A DNA stretch of 64,000 bases, taken from contig CAZGFD010000018.1 of assembly GCA_964525045.1 (NCBI GenBank), positions 1 to 64,000 of the forward strand. The letters run 5' to 3'. A program made the translations under genes and the position numbers. Below are positions 1 to 8,710 of this stretch, in pieces. The DNA is from G020348185 sp964525045 (GTDB lineage: Bacteria; Nitrospirota; Nitrospiria; Nitrospirales; UBA8639). Within the stretch, counting starts at the first letter, position 1, and each line of letters opens with the position of its first letter. The notes beneath the pieces were generated by a model, which saw only the letters and a program-made list of their open reading frames with translations, did not search any database and was not told where the DNA came from.

Positions 1-55
1 GAGCGCCTGACTGTGGCTCAGGAGGCTGCGGGTTCGAAACCCGTCACTCACCCCA
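1..55 (+). tRNA. tRNA-His (GUG), 3' part
   Basis: The 3' portion of a histidine tRNA; the acceptor 5' strand and most of the D arm lie outside the window. The anticodon stem (6-10 with 18-22) encloses a 7-base loop with anticodon GTG at 13-15. The T arm is 28-44 with loop TTCGAAA. The 3' acceptor strand is 45-51, the discriminator is C at 52, as expected for tRNA-His, and CCA is encoded at 53-55. Confidence 0.93.
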
Positions 56-309
56 AAATCCTCATATATGATACTTACCTTGAGTCCCCACATCTCTACC
101 CTTCTTTAATAAAGCCTCCCCCAAAAAGTGATCGAGTAAATAAAGTGGGCAGTGAATATCGCACAACTGGTAGCATTAAATTGATGGAACAAGTACAATT
201 GCCATTTTCAAGGCAGCTGCATGAAGACCTTTGGTTTCAACCGGCGATAAATTAAATCCCATTTGATACAGTGGGACCGGCACTTTGAGAATGCTCTTCT
301 AACAAGGGA

Positions 310-1233
310 ATGAGGTGGAATGTGAAAGGAATACTCGCAATTCTGGTATTATCGCTTTTTACCCTATCTGCCGTTCTAACAACCTATGCTGATGATTTCA
401 AAACAAACGGCACATTACTCGGAGGGGTTCAGGGTGAGAAAAGTTTCCAAGGAACCCCCGACCCGAATGCCCAATTATCATTTCGGCACAAAATTCCCTT
501 TAAAAACCATCCTCGCAAACCTGTCCCATTTGTACCCAACAGTTTTAGATTTTGGGATAATCCTGTCTTCTGGCCAACTAAATTCGGACCAGCGTACGCG
601 GATATCGTGAAAAAACCGGAAAACTTTCTTCAGTGTAACGGTGGACCTATCGCGCTTTGCTATTACTCGGGACCAGAGCCCGAAACCTGCACGCTCACAG
701 AAGACGGTCGATTTGCAACATGCCAATGTTTCGAGATCCCCTCCGGACCATACTTTGTCGATATCCATGCGATTTTAAATTATGGGGTATATCTCAAAAC
801 AGTGAATACCTGTGGAAAACAAGGTCAAAAATGTTTAGGGGAGGTCAACAAAGCACCAGTCTGTCAAGCCATTAATGAGGGGAAACTGCTTCCGGGGGCA
901 GATTTAATCTCGGCCTTCAGCTTCGCGTTAGTGCCGGAAAAAGGCTTAGGTCAAACGAACTGTCCCGCAGATCCCAATGAAACGGCTGTATATGCGGGGT
1001 GTATGACCGCGTCATGCTCCCGGACCGATGAAGTGGGAATCGTCAATTGCACCTGTCCAACTTTCAACGGTCGCTTCCAGGTGGGGCAAGACATTCCTGA
1101 AGCCATGTGCACCCTAGGCTCCGACTTGGTTTGGTCAGCCGCCTATAGCCCTAAGGCTGATGGCAAGACTTTCCCGACGGATGCATCAGGGGACTGTTTC
1201 CCTGAAGCAGCAGGTGAGCCGGTTTGTCAGTAG
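310..1233 (+). CDS. Exported cysteine-rich protein of unknown function
   Basis: A 307-residue protein with an N-terminal hydrophobic signal segment (about residues 6-27, likely cleavage near TTYADD). The mature part has many cysteines in short clusters (for example LQCNGG, ETCTLTEDG, ATCQCFEI, VNCTCP), which suggests a disulfide-bonded periplasmic or extracellular protein. I do not recognise the family. The ATG at 310 follows AACAAGGGA with almost no spacer, so a GTG five codons in, preceded by GAGGTGG, is an alternative start. It stands alone, with no operon partner. Confidence 0.8.
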   Translation: MRWNVKGILAILVLSLFTLSAVLTTYADDFKTNGTLLGGVQGEKSFQGTPDPNAQLSFRHKIPFKNHPRKPVPFVPNSFRFWDNPVFWPTKFGPAYADIVKKPENFLQCNGGPIALCYYSGPEPETCTLTEDGRFATCQCFEIPSGPYFVDIHAILNYGVYLKTVNTCGKQGQKCLGEVNKAPVCQAINEGKLLPGADLISAFSFALVPEKGLGQTNCPADPNETAVYAGCMTASCSRTDEVGIVNCTCPTFNGRFQVGQDIPEAMCTLGSDLVWSAAYSPKADGKTFPTDASGDCFPEAAGEPVCQ

Positions 1234-1688
1234 CCAATTCAATGCACCTCCTCACCCCCGCAGCCAAGAGCGCATTGCATTACAGGTTTGAAAGGGATCA
1301 AGGGATCAGGAGTCCTTTTAGGCGCCGCAGCAGCGGGGCTTTAAAAGGATGCAAGTTATACAGATAAGGGATTCAGGAATTTCAGATTGCTTCACCCACC
1401 CCCTTTTGGAATCATCCAAAACCCACTAAGCTGCCCGAATATCATTGAGATTGGGATCAGAGGATTTCAGCCTCAAAGTTCTATGATCGTCCCGTAGCCC
1501 CAGTCTCCCCAAATTCCTCCTAATCGCAATCGGTTCTGCGCCATCCATTCTTTACCTTCAAACTCACCTCATTCACATTAGCTGGGTTTGATTTTCTTAA
1601 CGCCAGGCCTTTAGCTGGCAATGGCGGAGGAATCGCGAGTTCAGTTGTGTGGGCAGGGTTCGAGGAAATAGAGACGCAGAAATAATAA
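1234..1688. other. Intergenic region with one hairpin
   Basis: No gene is supported here. The clearest structure is a long hairpin at 1312-1350: TCCTTTTA pairs with TAAAAGGA around a GC-rich inner stem (GCCGC/GCGGGG). It has no T tract. It could act as a terminator for the preceding gene or be a small repeat unit. Confidence 0.5.
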
Positions 1689-1898
1689 TTAAGTGTATTT
1701 ATTCAATGTCAAGAAGCGACCCCATTCATTAATCGCTTTAATCGACATCACTAACACTTTTTCTTTGGCGCACCGGCCTTTGATTTCTGGAGTGTAGTTG
1801 CCCTTGAGTCGGATGGAAATGTGGCCCCCAAAAATTTCGGGCAACCCCGGTTTTGTCACTTTGCAGGTAGCGCCGTCATAGCATCTGTTGTTTGCCAT
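1689..1898 (-). CDS. Possible small hypothetical protein
   Basis: An open frame of 69 codons for a basic protein with two cysteines near the N-terminus (NNRCYDGATCK) and one later, without signal peptide or recognised family. A GGTGAGG stretch lies just upstream of the ATG but with a very short spacer. It is divergent from the GH17-like gene and occupies the only stretch between that gene and the intergenic space to the left. It could equally be a chance frame. Confidence 0.3.
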   Translation of the reverse strand: MANNRCYDGATCKVTKPGLPEIFGGHISIRLKGNYTPEIKGRCAKEKVLVMSIKAINEWGRFLTLNKYT

Positions 1899-2068
1899 GA
1901 CCTCACCCGAAGGAGTAACCTAACCAATTCAGTTTTTGTCGGAGCCATCAATTGCCGGGTTCCCCAACCCGCCGATGCAAGAAGACACCGTTGGTGGTCG
2001 GGCTGAGTAACCCCGAAGGAGGCAGAAGAAGACGGTATTTTGTAATAACAGGTAAAGGGGACGGGAAT
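1899..2068 (+). promoter_or_regulatory. Structured leader upstream of the GH17-like gene
   Basis: About 170 bases with several local hairpins: CGGGTT-CCCC-AACCCG near 1957-1972, a CCGA/TCGG outer stem enclosing CACC-GTT-GGTG near 1973-2002, and a CCGAAGGAGG segment near 2010-2025 that resembles CCCGAAGGAG near 1905. It does not match a riboswitch class whose consensus I can reconstruct (c-di-GMP, c-di-AMP, cobalamin, glycine were compared from memory). It may be a structured 5' UTR. Confidence 0.35.
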
Positions 2069-3601
2069 ATGAATAAGACTGCCAAAGCTACTATAAAAAA
2101 TTCGAAAAGAACCTTTTTGTCCGTGATCCTGTTGGCTGCTCTCTGTATGGGTTTCGCTTCGCTGGTCGCAGTTGTTCCACCTGCCACAGCTGGGTCACCC
2201 AGTTGGGTCGGTGACATCGGTATCGACTACCAGCCCAACCACTATCCCCCCAATCATATTTTTAACAATCACGACGTCTTTTACGTCGGGATGGACGGCT
2301 CGAATACCCCTGCCACGAATATCTATGCGGAATTAGCCCAGCTCAAAGCAGCCGGATTTACCGTTGTACGGTCCTATCAAGTAAGTCCCTACTCCTGGAT
2401 CGACCTTATCAAGCAAGCGAATGCGTTGGGACTGTATGTCATATACGAGGCGGCGATCCCCGAAAATGGCAATCAGAATTCGATCGATTCGGCCGTCAAT
2501 GTGCTTCAGGACGTCATCAACAATGTGGGTATCCCTACCTTCCAAAATACAGTCGTACTTGTTTTCGCGGGGCATGAAAATTACACCGACACCAATATTA
2601 ATTACTTGACCGGAGCGATCAGGGATCTCATTAGCACATTGCGCCGGGAAGGGGTGGGGTCAGTGCCCGTCGGGACTGCTCTGGTATCAGGTAACCTGGT
2701 GACTCCAGGTAATCCCGGAGACATGCGGAGCCTTATTAATGCTTCATCCGCAGACGCGCCTCTGGGTTTCGATCCCTACCCATTTCAATGGGGAGTGACG
2801 CCCGCCGATCAAGCGGCATCCAATGCCGCACTCCTGAACTCGATCGCGTGGGACTACGAACAGGTCAAACAACAATCGTTCTATCGGAGAGGCAAGCCGA
2901 TTCTCATGGCGGAAACGGGCTGGGCCACCGACCCAAACAGCACCGGCGAATGGGCCAACTATTTCTGCTGGATAGACCGGCAAACTCACCCATGTATGCC
3001 GAGCCTGCCCAATGCCGCCGCCTATCTGCAAGACCTTTACAAATTTGTGCGAACGCCAAGCAACACGGCCAGCGCGCTCGTTTTCGAAGCCTATGACGAA
3101 CCGGCAAAATCTCCCGCGCATCCGGACAATGCCGAAAACTTTTATGGTGTGTTTGACACCAATTGCTCATTGAAACAGGGCAATACCAATTTACTGCCGA
3201 ATACGGGGTTCAATCCGGGAACATACCTTGGTTGCCAGGGATTCATTAATGGTACGACGTTTCTCGTCGTGGGAACACAAGAGGATAGTGAACACAGTCA
3301 GCCGCCTTTCAGGGTCGAGATTCAGCAATCCAACCCTACCACTTCTCAAGACGCATCGATGGAGGTAACCGTTCCGACAATGGACCGTTCACACCCAAAC
3401 GTGATTCCCTGGCCGTATTTCTTGGTCTTTGACGGAGCCGATGTCAAGATCGCAGGGGTTACCTCAGGCGCCTCTTGCTCCTTTTCTGCGCAGGTCCTTG
3501 GTGGGACCATTTCCTGGAGCGCCCCCAGCTGCACTGATCCGATTAATTATCCAGTAAACTGCACCGGGAATACCTGCTACCTTCCCTGGAATAACTTTTA
3601 A
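2069..3601 (+). CDS. Exported GH17-like beta-glucanase / glucanosyltransferase
   Basis: A 510-residue protein with a signal peptide (hydrophobic residues about 15-38, cut near ATAGS). The mature part has the TIM-barrel features of glycoside hydrolase family 17-like proteins: LKAAGFTVVRSY, a predicted acid/base Glu170 in FAGHEN, DPYPFQW, and a predicted nucleophile Glu282 in MAETGWAT. Family members cleave or transfer beta-1,3-glucans. About 110 C-terminal residues are cysteine-bearing and unassigned. The frame is open further upstream, but ATG 2069 is chosen because AAAGGGGACGGG precedes it and the signal peptide follows directly. Substrate is not predictable from sequence. Confidence 0.82.
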   Translation: MNKTAKATIKNSKRTFLSVILLAALCMGFASLVAVVPPATAGSPSWVGDIGIDYQPNHYPPNHIFNNHDVFYVGMDGSNTPATNIYAELAQLKAAGFTVVRSYQVSPYSWIDLIKQANALGLYVIYEAAIPENGNQNSIDSAVNVLQDVINNVGIPTFQNTVVLVFAGHENYTDTNINYLTGAIRDLISTLRREGVGSVPVGTALVSGNLVTPGNPGDMRSLINASSADAPLGFDPYPFQWGVTPADQAASNAALLNSIAWDYEQVKQQSFYRRGKPILMAETGWATDPNSTGEWANYFCWIDRQTHPCMPSLPNAAAYLQDLYKFVRTPSNTASALVFEAYDEPAKSPAHPDNAENFYGVFDTNCSLKQGNTNLLPNTGFNPGTYLGCQGFINGTTFLVVGTQEDSEHSQPPFRVEIQQSNPTTSQDASMEVTVPTMDRSHPNVIPWPYFLVFDGADVKIAGVTSGASCSFSAQVLGGTISWSAPSCTDPINYPVNCTGNTCYLPWNNF

Positions 3602-4353
3602 GCTTCACTGGTGGGTTCAATCTTGGGGGGATAGAAAATATATATGCCATTTTGAAGCAAACAGAAAAGTATCAACGAAAGAGCCATGAGGGGTCAGTTT
3701 TTGAAGTGCCACACTCAAAAGACCGACGGCTTGCTTCTCTAGTCAACTTCAACGGGTGGGCAGTCTGAGAAAAAAAATTGAGAACAGATCAGCGCTTGGA
3801 AGCTGGTGGTACAAAAACTGACACCCAAATCTCCTCCCATTCAATTCAAAGCCTTTCACCGCAACCCCTTTTCACTGTCGAACTTTACTCCACCTTTTTC
3901 AGGCCTTGCCTTTTTCATTTGAAAGGCGTTTCTGTTTCACGGCTCCTCTCCGTTATCTTCTCGGGAAGATTTCCTTAGAACCTCGGGTTGGTTTTGGCCT
4001 AAACAATGGGCAACCGACCAATTACAAAAGAGAGGGGTAAGGCAAGGAAGTAGAGTATCTAAGTCGATACAATCAGTATCCAAAAGTATCCAAAAAGATA
4101 TGTCTCTCAGGGGGTGTTTTTTTAGGCTTTTCTCATAATTTGAAGTCTGTCTAAAAACCTTTGTTTTTTCAACACCATTTGACTAAGGACTTCAGGAAAG
4201 TTCTGTGAATAGGAAAGGGAACAATTCTTGCTCTACTTGTAGGATACTCACCCGTTCTGGTGGGGAAAGGATTGTCCAAGAAAAATCGGCAGATTTTAAC
4301 GGTTTCGTCAACGGTCCTAATAGCAACCTATTTCCTATGGAGGGCTCATCATC
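3602..4353. other. Intergenic region without recognisable gene
   Basis: About 750 AT-rich bases between the GH17-like gene and the DUF3365 gene. Short open frames occur on both strands, but none has a ribosome site or protein-like composition. The GTATCCAAAA motif is directly repeated near 4076-4095, followed by a T-rich run (4118-4130). The promoter of the DUF3365 gene must lie in the right part, but I cannot place it. Confidence 0.5.
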
Positions 4354-4950
4354 ATGACAGGGATAAAGGGAAAATGGTTCTTCGCCTTCTTTTTCTTCCT
4401 TCTCATCCTGGTGTTCCACTTGGGTGGCCCTGCAGTTTCAAAGACAGCCGATAGGGCACCGCAAGGGATTTCGCCCAAGATGGTTGCCGACTATTTACAG
4501 GCAATCATCGATTCCCATCGAACAGTCTATTCCACCCGCGTTGTCGAACGGCTGAAAAATCAGGGGATTGTCTTAGCCTCGGAAGATTGGGAAGCCCGGC
4601 ATACTCTTCCCCTCCCCGCCCAGTTTCTCATGCAATCGGCACGTTTGGTGGCAGAGCGAAAAGACGGCATTCGATACCGTTTAACAAGCCTCTGGCCCAT
4701 TTATCGGCGAAATGCTCCTGCCACCGTTTTTGAGAAAAAGGGGTTGGAAGCGGTGCTGAAGAATCCCGACAAACCATACACGGGGGTCATTCAATCCGGG
4801 AAAAAACAATTCTTTCAGGCCATCTATGCTGATCGTGCGGTCTCCGAGGCCTGTGTCGTGTGCCACAATACGCATCCGATGAGTCCCAAGCGAGATTTTC
4901 AACTGAAGGATGTCATGGGTGGACTGGTTATTACCATTCCCCTTCAATGA
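4354..4950 (+). CDS. Exported DUF3365 (Tll0287-like) c-type haem protein
   Basis: A 198-residue protein with an N-terminal signal or anchor (residues 8-29), followed by a Tll0287-like/DUF3365 sensor domain. A single haem-c attachment motif CVVCH is at residues 167-171, preceded by the family-typical region around FFQAIYADRAVSEAC. The SLWPIYRRN stretch also fits this fold. Such domains are periplasmic redox, gas or haem sensors, free or fused to kinases; here the domain stands alone. GGAGGG lies 9 bases before the ATG. It is convergent with the membrane nucleotide cyclase gene, so any functional link would not be through a shared transcript. Confidence 0.85.
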   Translation: MTGIKGKWFFAFFFFLLILVFHLGGPAVSKTADRAPQGISPKMVADYLQAIIDSHRTVYSTRVVERLKNQGIVLASEDWEARHTLPLPAQFLMQSARLVAERKDGIRYRLTSLWPIYRRNAPATVFEKKGLEAVLKNPDKPYTGVIQSGKKQFFQAIYADRAVSEACVVCHNTHPMSPKRDFQLKDVMGGLVITIPLQ

Positions 4951-5029
4951 CCGGACCTCTCTCCTTCGGCACGTTGAAAACGAAGAGGGACAGGAATTGA
5001 TTAATCATTGAGATCAGCTACCCCCGCTC

Positions 5030-7189
5030 TTACTTAGATTCAAAACGCGTAATGCCATCCCAAGGATGTTCTGGAGGAGTGGCGTGGAACCGTAGGCATA
5101 ATTCATGGAGCCGGCGGGAAGCCCCGTCAGTCGGACTTTCATTCGAGAGTTTGACAAGAATCTGTGATGCCTCATCAAATCTGCCGTCTGTATACAAGTG
5201 GAGGGCTGTTTCGTAACGTCTTGCTCTATCAAGCTCCAATTCTGAAACGCTCTTTGTTTCTCCGAGTGGTTCATATATAGTAAACGCCTCAACCTGACCT
5301 TTTACCGCGACCCGATCGATCTTTCTCCACGAAAAGGTATCTCCTGCCGTGGCGACAACAGTTTCGGAGGCAAGAATCCACGTCCCGTAGTGTGCATTTA
5401 ACGCCTCGAGCCGACTGGCCGTATTCGCGGTATTCCCCAGAACGGTGTAATTCAACCGCGTCGGGGCGCCCACATTTCCCACAACCGCATCTCCTGTGCA
5501 AAGGCCAAATCTGGTATACAGAGGAGGCAGTCCGCGGTTTTCCCAAATCCTATTGCGTTCGTTCAATATTTCACGACAACGGAGGACGGCCCTTACGGCA
5601 TTCAGGGCATGCCCGGCATCGGGGTCGGGAGCTCCCCAAAAGGCTACAATAGCATCACCGACGAATTTGTCCACCGTCGCACGGTTGGCATGCAAAATTT
5701 CGAGCATCACACTAAAGTACTCCGCCATATGCCGGGTTAACGCGTCGGGCTGCATCCGTTCCGCTAAACGCGTAAAATCTTGTATGTCCGTGAAAAGGAT
5801 CGTGAGATTGGCGGTTCTCCCCCCAATTCTCGCAACCTCACCCCGCCGAAGTAACTCCCTCACCAAATCAATTGGCACATAACGGGAGAACGACTCCAAG
5901 GCGGCAATCATCTGTGACTGTGCATTGGCAAGCTGGGCGACTTCGCGGATTCTGGAGGTGACTGGGGCTTTGTCCGTCAAAGTCAGTTGTCGAATACGAG
6001 CGCTTTGATCGGCCAGGGTTTCCAGGGGGCGGCTGTAGCGGCGCGCCAGGAAGTTGGTCATCACAACGGCTGCCAAGATGGCTCCGGCACAAATCAGCAA
6101 GACGACATTCCTCTGTTGGATGGCTCCCAGCATGAAGTCTTCCTCCGGAATGACCACTCCGATCCAGAGCTGTTGGTTCTGCAAGACAAAGGGCCGGAAT
6201 CCAGCCCACCATGATTGTGCTCCTGTAGAATATTGGAAGAGCTCACCTTGGCCAGTCTTCATTCTTCTCCAGGTGTCGATGGCTCCCTGGACCGCGGGGA
6301 GATCCAGGTCCTTGGCCGTTCGAAGAAGGGCAGCTCGGTCAGCCTCCGGAGTGGAATCGTTTTCCCCGGCCTGACGTTGCAACACCTCTCGCACTGAGGC
6401 GGTATCCGGCCAGCGTTTGTCGGCGGGAAGCCCCAATATAGAACCGTCAGGGTGCATGACAAAGACGCGGCTGTTTGGGCTCGGTTGTAATTCAGAGGTA
6501 AAGCGGGACAGGTCTGTGAGCAATAGGTCAAATGCCACCAAGCGGGTTTGCCCCGAGGTGGCGTCCTTCCATTTGAAGGCCGCAGTCACTCCCGCATCCC
6601 TGGTAATAAAAAAATAGTACGGGTCGGTCCAGTACATCACACCCAATTCAGGCTCTTGGTAAAACGGGCGTTTTCGTGGATCATACTCGCGGGCCTCTTC
6701 TGGAAGCGGTCCTGTGCGATGCAGTTTGAGGTCCTTGGTCCATAGCGCTTCGAAGCCGGCGTCTGGCCCCTTCTCAGCCCAAACGATCCGGTTGTACCAC
6801 TGATACGTATCCCCTCCACGTGGGTCTCGGAACAGCAGGTACCCAAATCCTTGGTCGTGGGCAAGCATGACCGAGGAGACGTGGGGATGCTGGCCGAGCA
6901 AGGGAATAAAGAGGGCATTCAGGTTCTCCAAATCCTCTTGAGTGTTATAGGTCAGCAGTCCAGAGTTCCACCAGAATTGGGATGAGGAAAGTAAAGACTC
7001 AATGGAACCAAAAAAGTGCCGCATGGCTTCTTCGGCGCGGGCGGTAGACTGTGCAATCAATTGGTGAGATAGATCTCGCACTGTGCGGCGGGCACCATAG
7101 GTTTGGGCGATGAAGATGATGACTGACACTGAGAGTATTAACAACAGGAAATTTCGCAAAAGGCTGTTGCGGATACTGATCGTTTTCAT
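5030..7189 (-). CDS. Membrane class III adenylate/guanylate cyclase with periplasmic sensor
   Basis: A 719-residue protein. A transmembrane helix (about 12-30) leads to a large periplasmic sensor (40-355, Cache-like, with YYFFITRDAGVTAAF), then a second helix (about 361-381), a HAMP-like linker and a class III cyclase domain (about 455-640). Metal-binding Asp468 (FTDIQDFT) and Asp512 (FVGDAIVAFWG), purine-contacting Lys508, and transition-state residues Asn589 and Arg593 are present. The usual purine-contacting Asp is Asn586 (LGNTAN), so ATP specificity is likely but not certain. A short TPR-like tail (650-700) follows. It would make cAMP (or cGMP) in response to a periplasmic ligand. No strong ribosome site precedes the ATG. 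Confidence 0.88.
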   Translation of the reverse strand: MKTISIRNSLLRNFLLLILSVSVIIFIAQTYGARRTVRDLSHQLIAQSTARAEEAMRHFFGSIESLLSSSQFWWNSGLLTYNTQEDLENLNALFIPLLGQHPHVSSVMLAHDQGFGYLLFRDPRGGDTYQWYNRIVWAEKGPDAGFEALWTKDLKLHRTGPLPEEAREYDPRKRPFYQEPELGVMYWTDPYYFFITRDAGVTAAFKWKDATSGQTRLVAFDLLLTDLSRFTSELQPSPNSRVFVMHPDGSILGLPADKRWPDTASVREVLQRQAGENDSTPEADRAALLRTAKDLDLPAVQGAIDTWRRMKTGQGELFQYSTGAQSWWAGFRPFVLQNQQLWIGVVIPEEDFMLGAIQQRNVVLLICAGAILAAVVMTNFLARRYSRPLETLADQSARIRQLTLTDKAPVTSRIREVAQLANAQSQMIAALESFSRYVPIDLVRELLRRGEVARIGGRTANLTILFTDIQDFTRLAERMQPDALTRHMAEYFSVMLEILHANRATVDKFVGDAIVAFWGAPDPDAGHALNAVRAVLRCREILNERNRIWENRGLPPLYTRFGLCTGDAVVGNVGAPTRLNYTVLGNTANTASRLEALNAHYGTWILASETVVATAGDTFSWRKIDRVAVKGQVEAFTIYEPLGETKSVSELELDRARRYETALHLYTDGRFDEASQILVKLSNESPTDGASRRLHELCLRFHATPPEHPWDGITRFESK

Positions 7190-7958
7190 GGTTCGGCAAG
7201 GTGTCTTTCAAGCAACGGGATTAAGGTTGTCATCCCACAGCAACCGCAAGAACCCGTGATGCTCAGGGGAACTTCATTCCCAATCGCGAGGGGGGGGATC
7301 AACCCAGGAATCCTCAACCAAGCTGTTTTCACGTCCCGCAAGATCTCCAACCAAGTTGGTACGAAATCGTTGCCTTCAAATTCATTGGGGAGTCAGCTTC
7401 AGCTACTTTACGGTCGTATGCCCGAAACATTTCGACATCCTTTTTGGAATAAAAGTCCTAGTCTGTCTTTACAATGATTTCCTCTTTGCTCGTTTTGAAC
7501 ATCTTACCACTCGGTTATTGACCCTGAGAAAGCGTCCCTGGCCGACTTTGAGGTATATGGCTGCATTTGCACTATTAATGAACTGTTGCAGAATATCGGG
7601 TTGTGTCAACAAGCACCTCCTACTCGGGAATGAATAATTGACCGGGATCATACCGCCGGCTTTGAGGACCTGCAACTGAAGGTTCGCGGCACCCCTGAAA
7701 CCTTGGCAATCTTGCCAACCGCCTTGCACCATATGAAAATCGAAACCTCTCAAATAGTCGTGGATAAAGTTTGCATATAGGCCAACTTCTAAATACAATG
7801 CGTTGAGGAAAATTGGGCCACCACCCAACAAAAGGTCAAGGCAAGAAATTAAAACTGGTGACGTGTTCGAGGATATCTACCAGTTTCTAGATTTGTGCCG
7901 GGTGGTCAACCCTAAAGATTATAATTTTTATAGATACCCCGAAAGGAGGAATGAGATC
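7190..7958. other. Intergenic region without supported gene
   Basis: About 770 bases between the divergent cyclase gene and the small exported-protein gene. Open frames on both strands (for example minus strand 7469-7831) lack ribosome sites and recognisable domains. Promoters for both flanking genes should be here. No repeat shared with other parts of the window was seen. Confidence 0.45.
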
Positions 7959-8423
7959 ATGAAAGGACAGAATATAGGATTGGCTCTCTTCATGACCTTC
8001 ATTTGTTTGATAGGATCCTCAGGATTAGCGACAAGTGCAGAATTCGGTAACCGTTTTTCAGACCGCAGTCTTAGAGGAGAGTATGGGTATTCCTTCGAGG
8101 CCGATTTTGGTACTGGGTTAGCCAATAAGGCGGTGGAAGCTGGCGTCTTTGCGGCTGACGGACAAGGCAGGCTTATCGGGTCAGGCACCGCTGTCACAAA
8201 TGGACTTGGCCCAATTGAAGTGACCTATGACTGTACGTATAGCGTGCCGCCTGATGGTAGAGCGCTGGTGGAGTGTGATCGAACGACCCCCATCACCGGC
8301 ACCCTCCGAGTGAATTTTCTCCTGGTCCTGGCGGCACGATCAAGGGAAGCGTATATCCTGGGGATTCCAACGGTACCGCCCTTTGATATCATACGTTTGA
8401 TTGGCTCCGCGATTAAGCAATAA
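7959..8423 (+). CDS. Small exported protein of unknown function
   Basis: A 154-residue protein with a clear signal peptide (residues 5-28, likely cut after ATSA). The mature part starts with a SLRGEYGYSFEADFG stretch and has two cysteines (TYDCTYSV, VECDR), consistent with a small beta-rich periplasmic or outer-membrane-associated protein. I do not recognise the family. The frame extends upstream, but ATG 7959 is chosen because GAAAGGAGG ends 9 bases before it and the signal peptide begins there. A hairpin right after the stop suggests a single-gene transcript. Confidence 0.78.
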   Translation: MKGQNIGLALFMTFICLIGSSGLATSAEFGNRFSDRSLRGEYGYSFEADFGTGLANKAVEAGVFAADGQGRLIGSGTAVTNGLGPIEVTYDCTYSVPPDGRALVECDRTTPITGTLRVNFLLVLAARSREAYILGIPTVPPFDIIRLIGSAIKQ

Positions 8424-8424
8424 C

Positions 8425-8458
8425 AGAAGGACAAGGGACGGTTTTCCCGTCACCTTCT
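8425..8458 (+). terminator. Hairpin terminator
   Basis: Directly after the stop of the preceding gene. AGAAGG pairs with CCTTCT on the outside and GACGG with CCGTC inside, around a TTTT loop, with a short T-rich stretch after it. It has the form of an intrinsic terminator, though the T tract is short. Confidence 0.55.
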
Positions 8459-8710
8459 TTGGCGAGACGAGGATTCCGGATCCTTAATCTTCTTGTGCCC
8501 GCTGGGAGGTCTAATTAGTCACCAAGGACTTGTCCCTTTCTGGAGAACCCATCCAATTCGAACCCGTCTTCAAGGAATCCGCCTATCTGATTCTCCGTGA
8601 ATGAAATTCGGGATGGGACACATGAGGAGATCGTGCCCGAATTGACATCAAACGGCCTTTTCGCTACCTTTTTTTGTTTCCCAAATTAACCTTAATAATT
8701 TCTATTCTTG

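Noticed and set aside
1899..2068. Known riboswitch (c-di-GMP, c-di-AMP, cobalamin or glycine) before the GH17-like gene
   Set aside because: Consensus cores of these classes, as far as I can recall them, do not fit in either orientation.
4076..4100. Direct repeat GTATCCAAAA as an operator
   Set aside because: AT-rich and far from a start codon; no second copy elsewhere in the window.
7469..7831. Minus-strand open frame of 120 codons between the cyclase and exported-protein genes
   Set aside because: No ribosome site, no domain, no signal, and unbalanced composition; probably chance.
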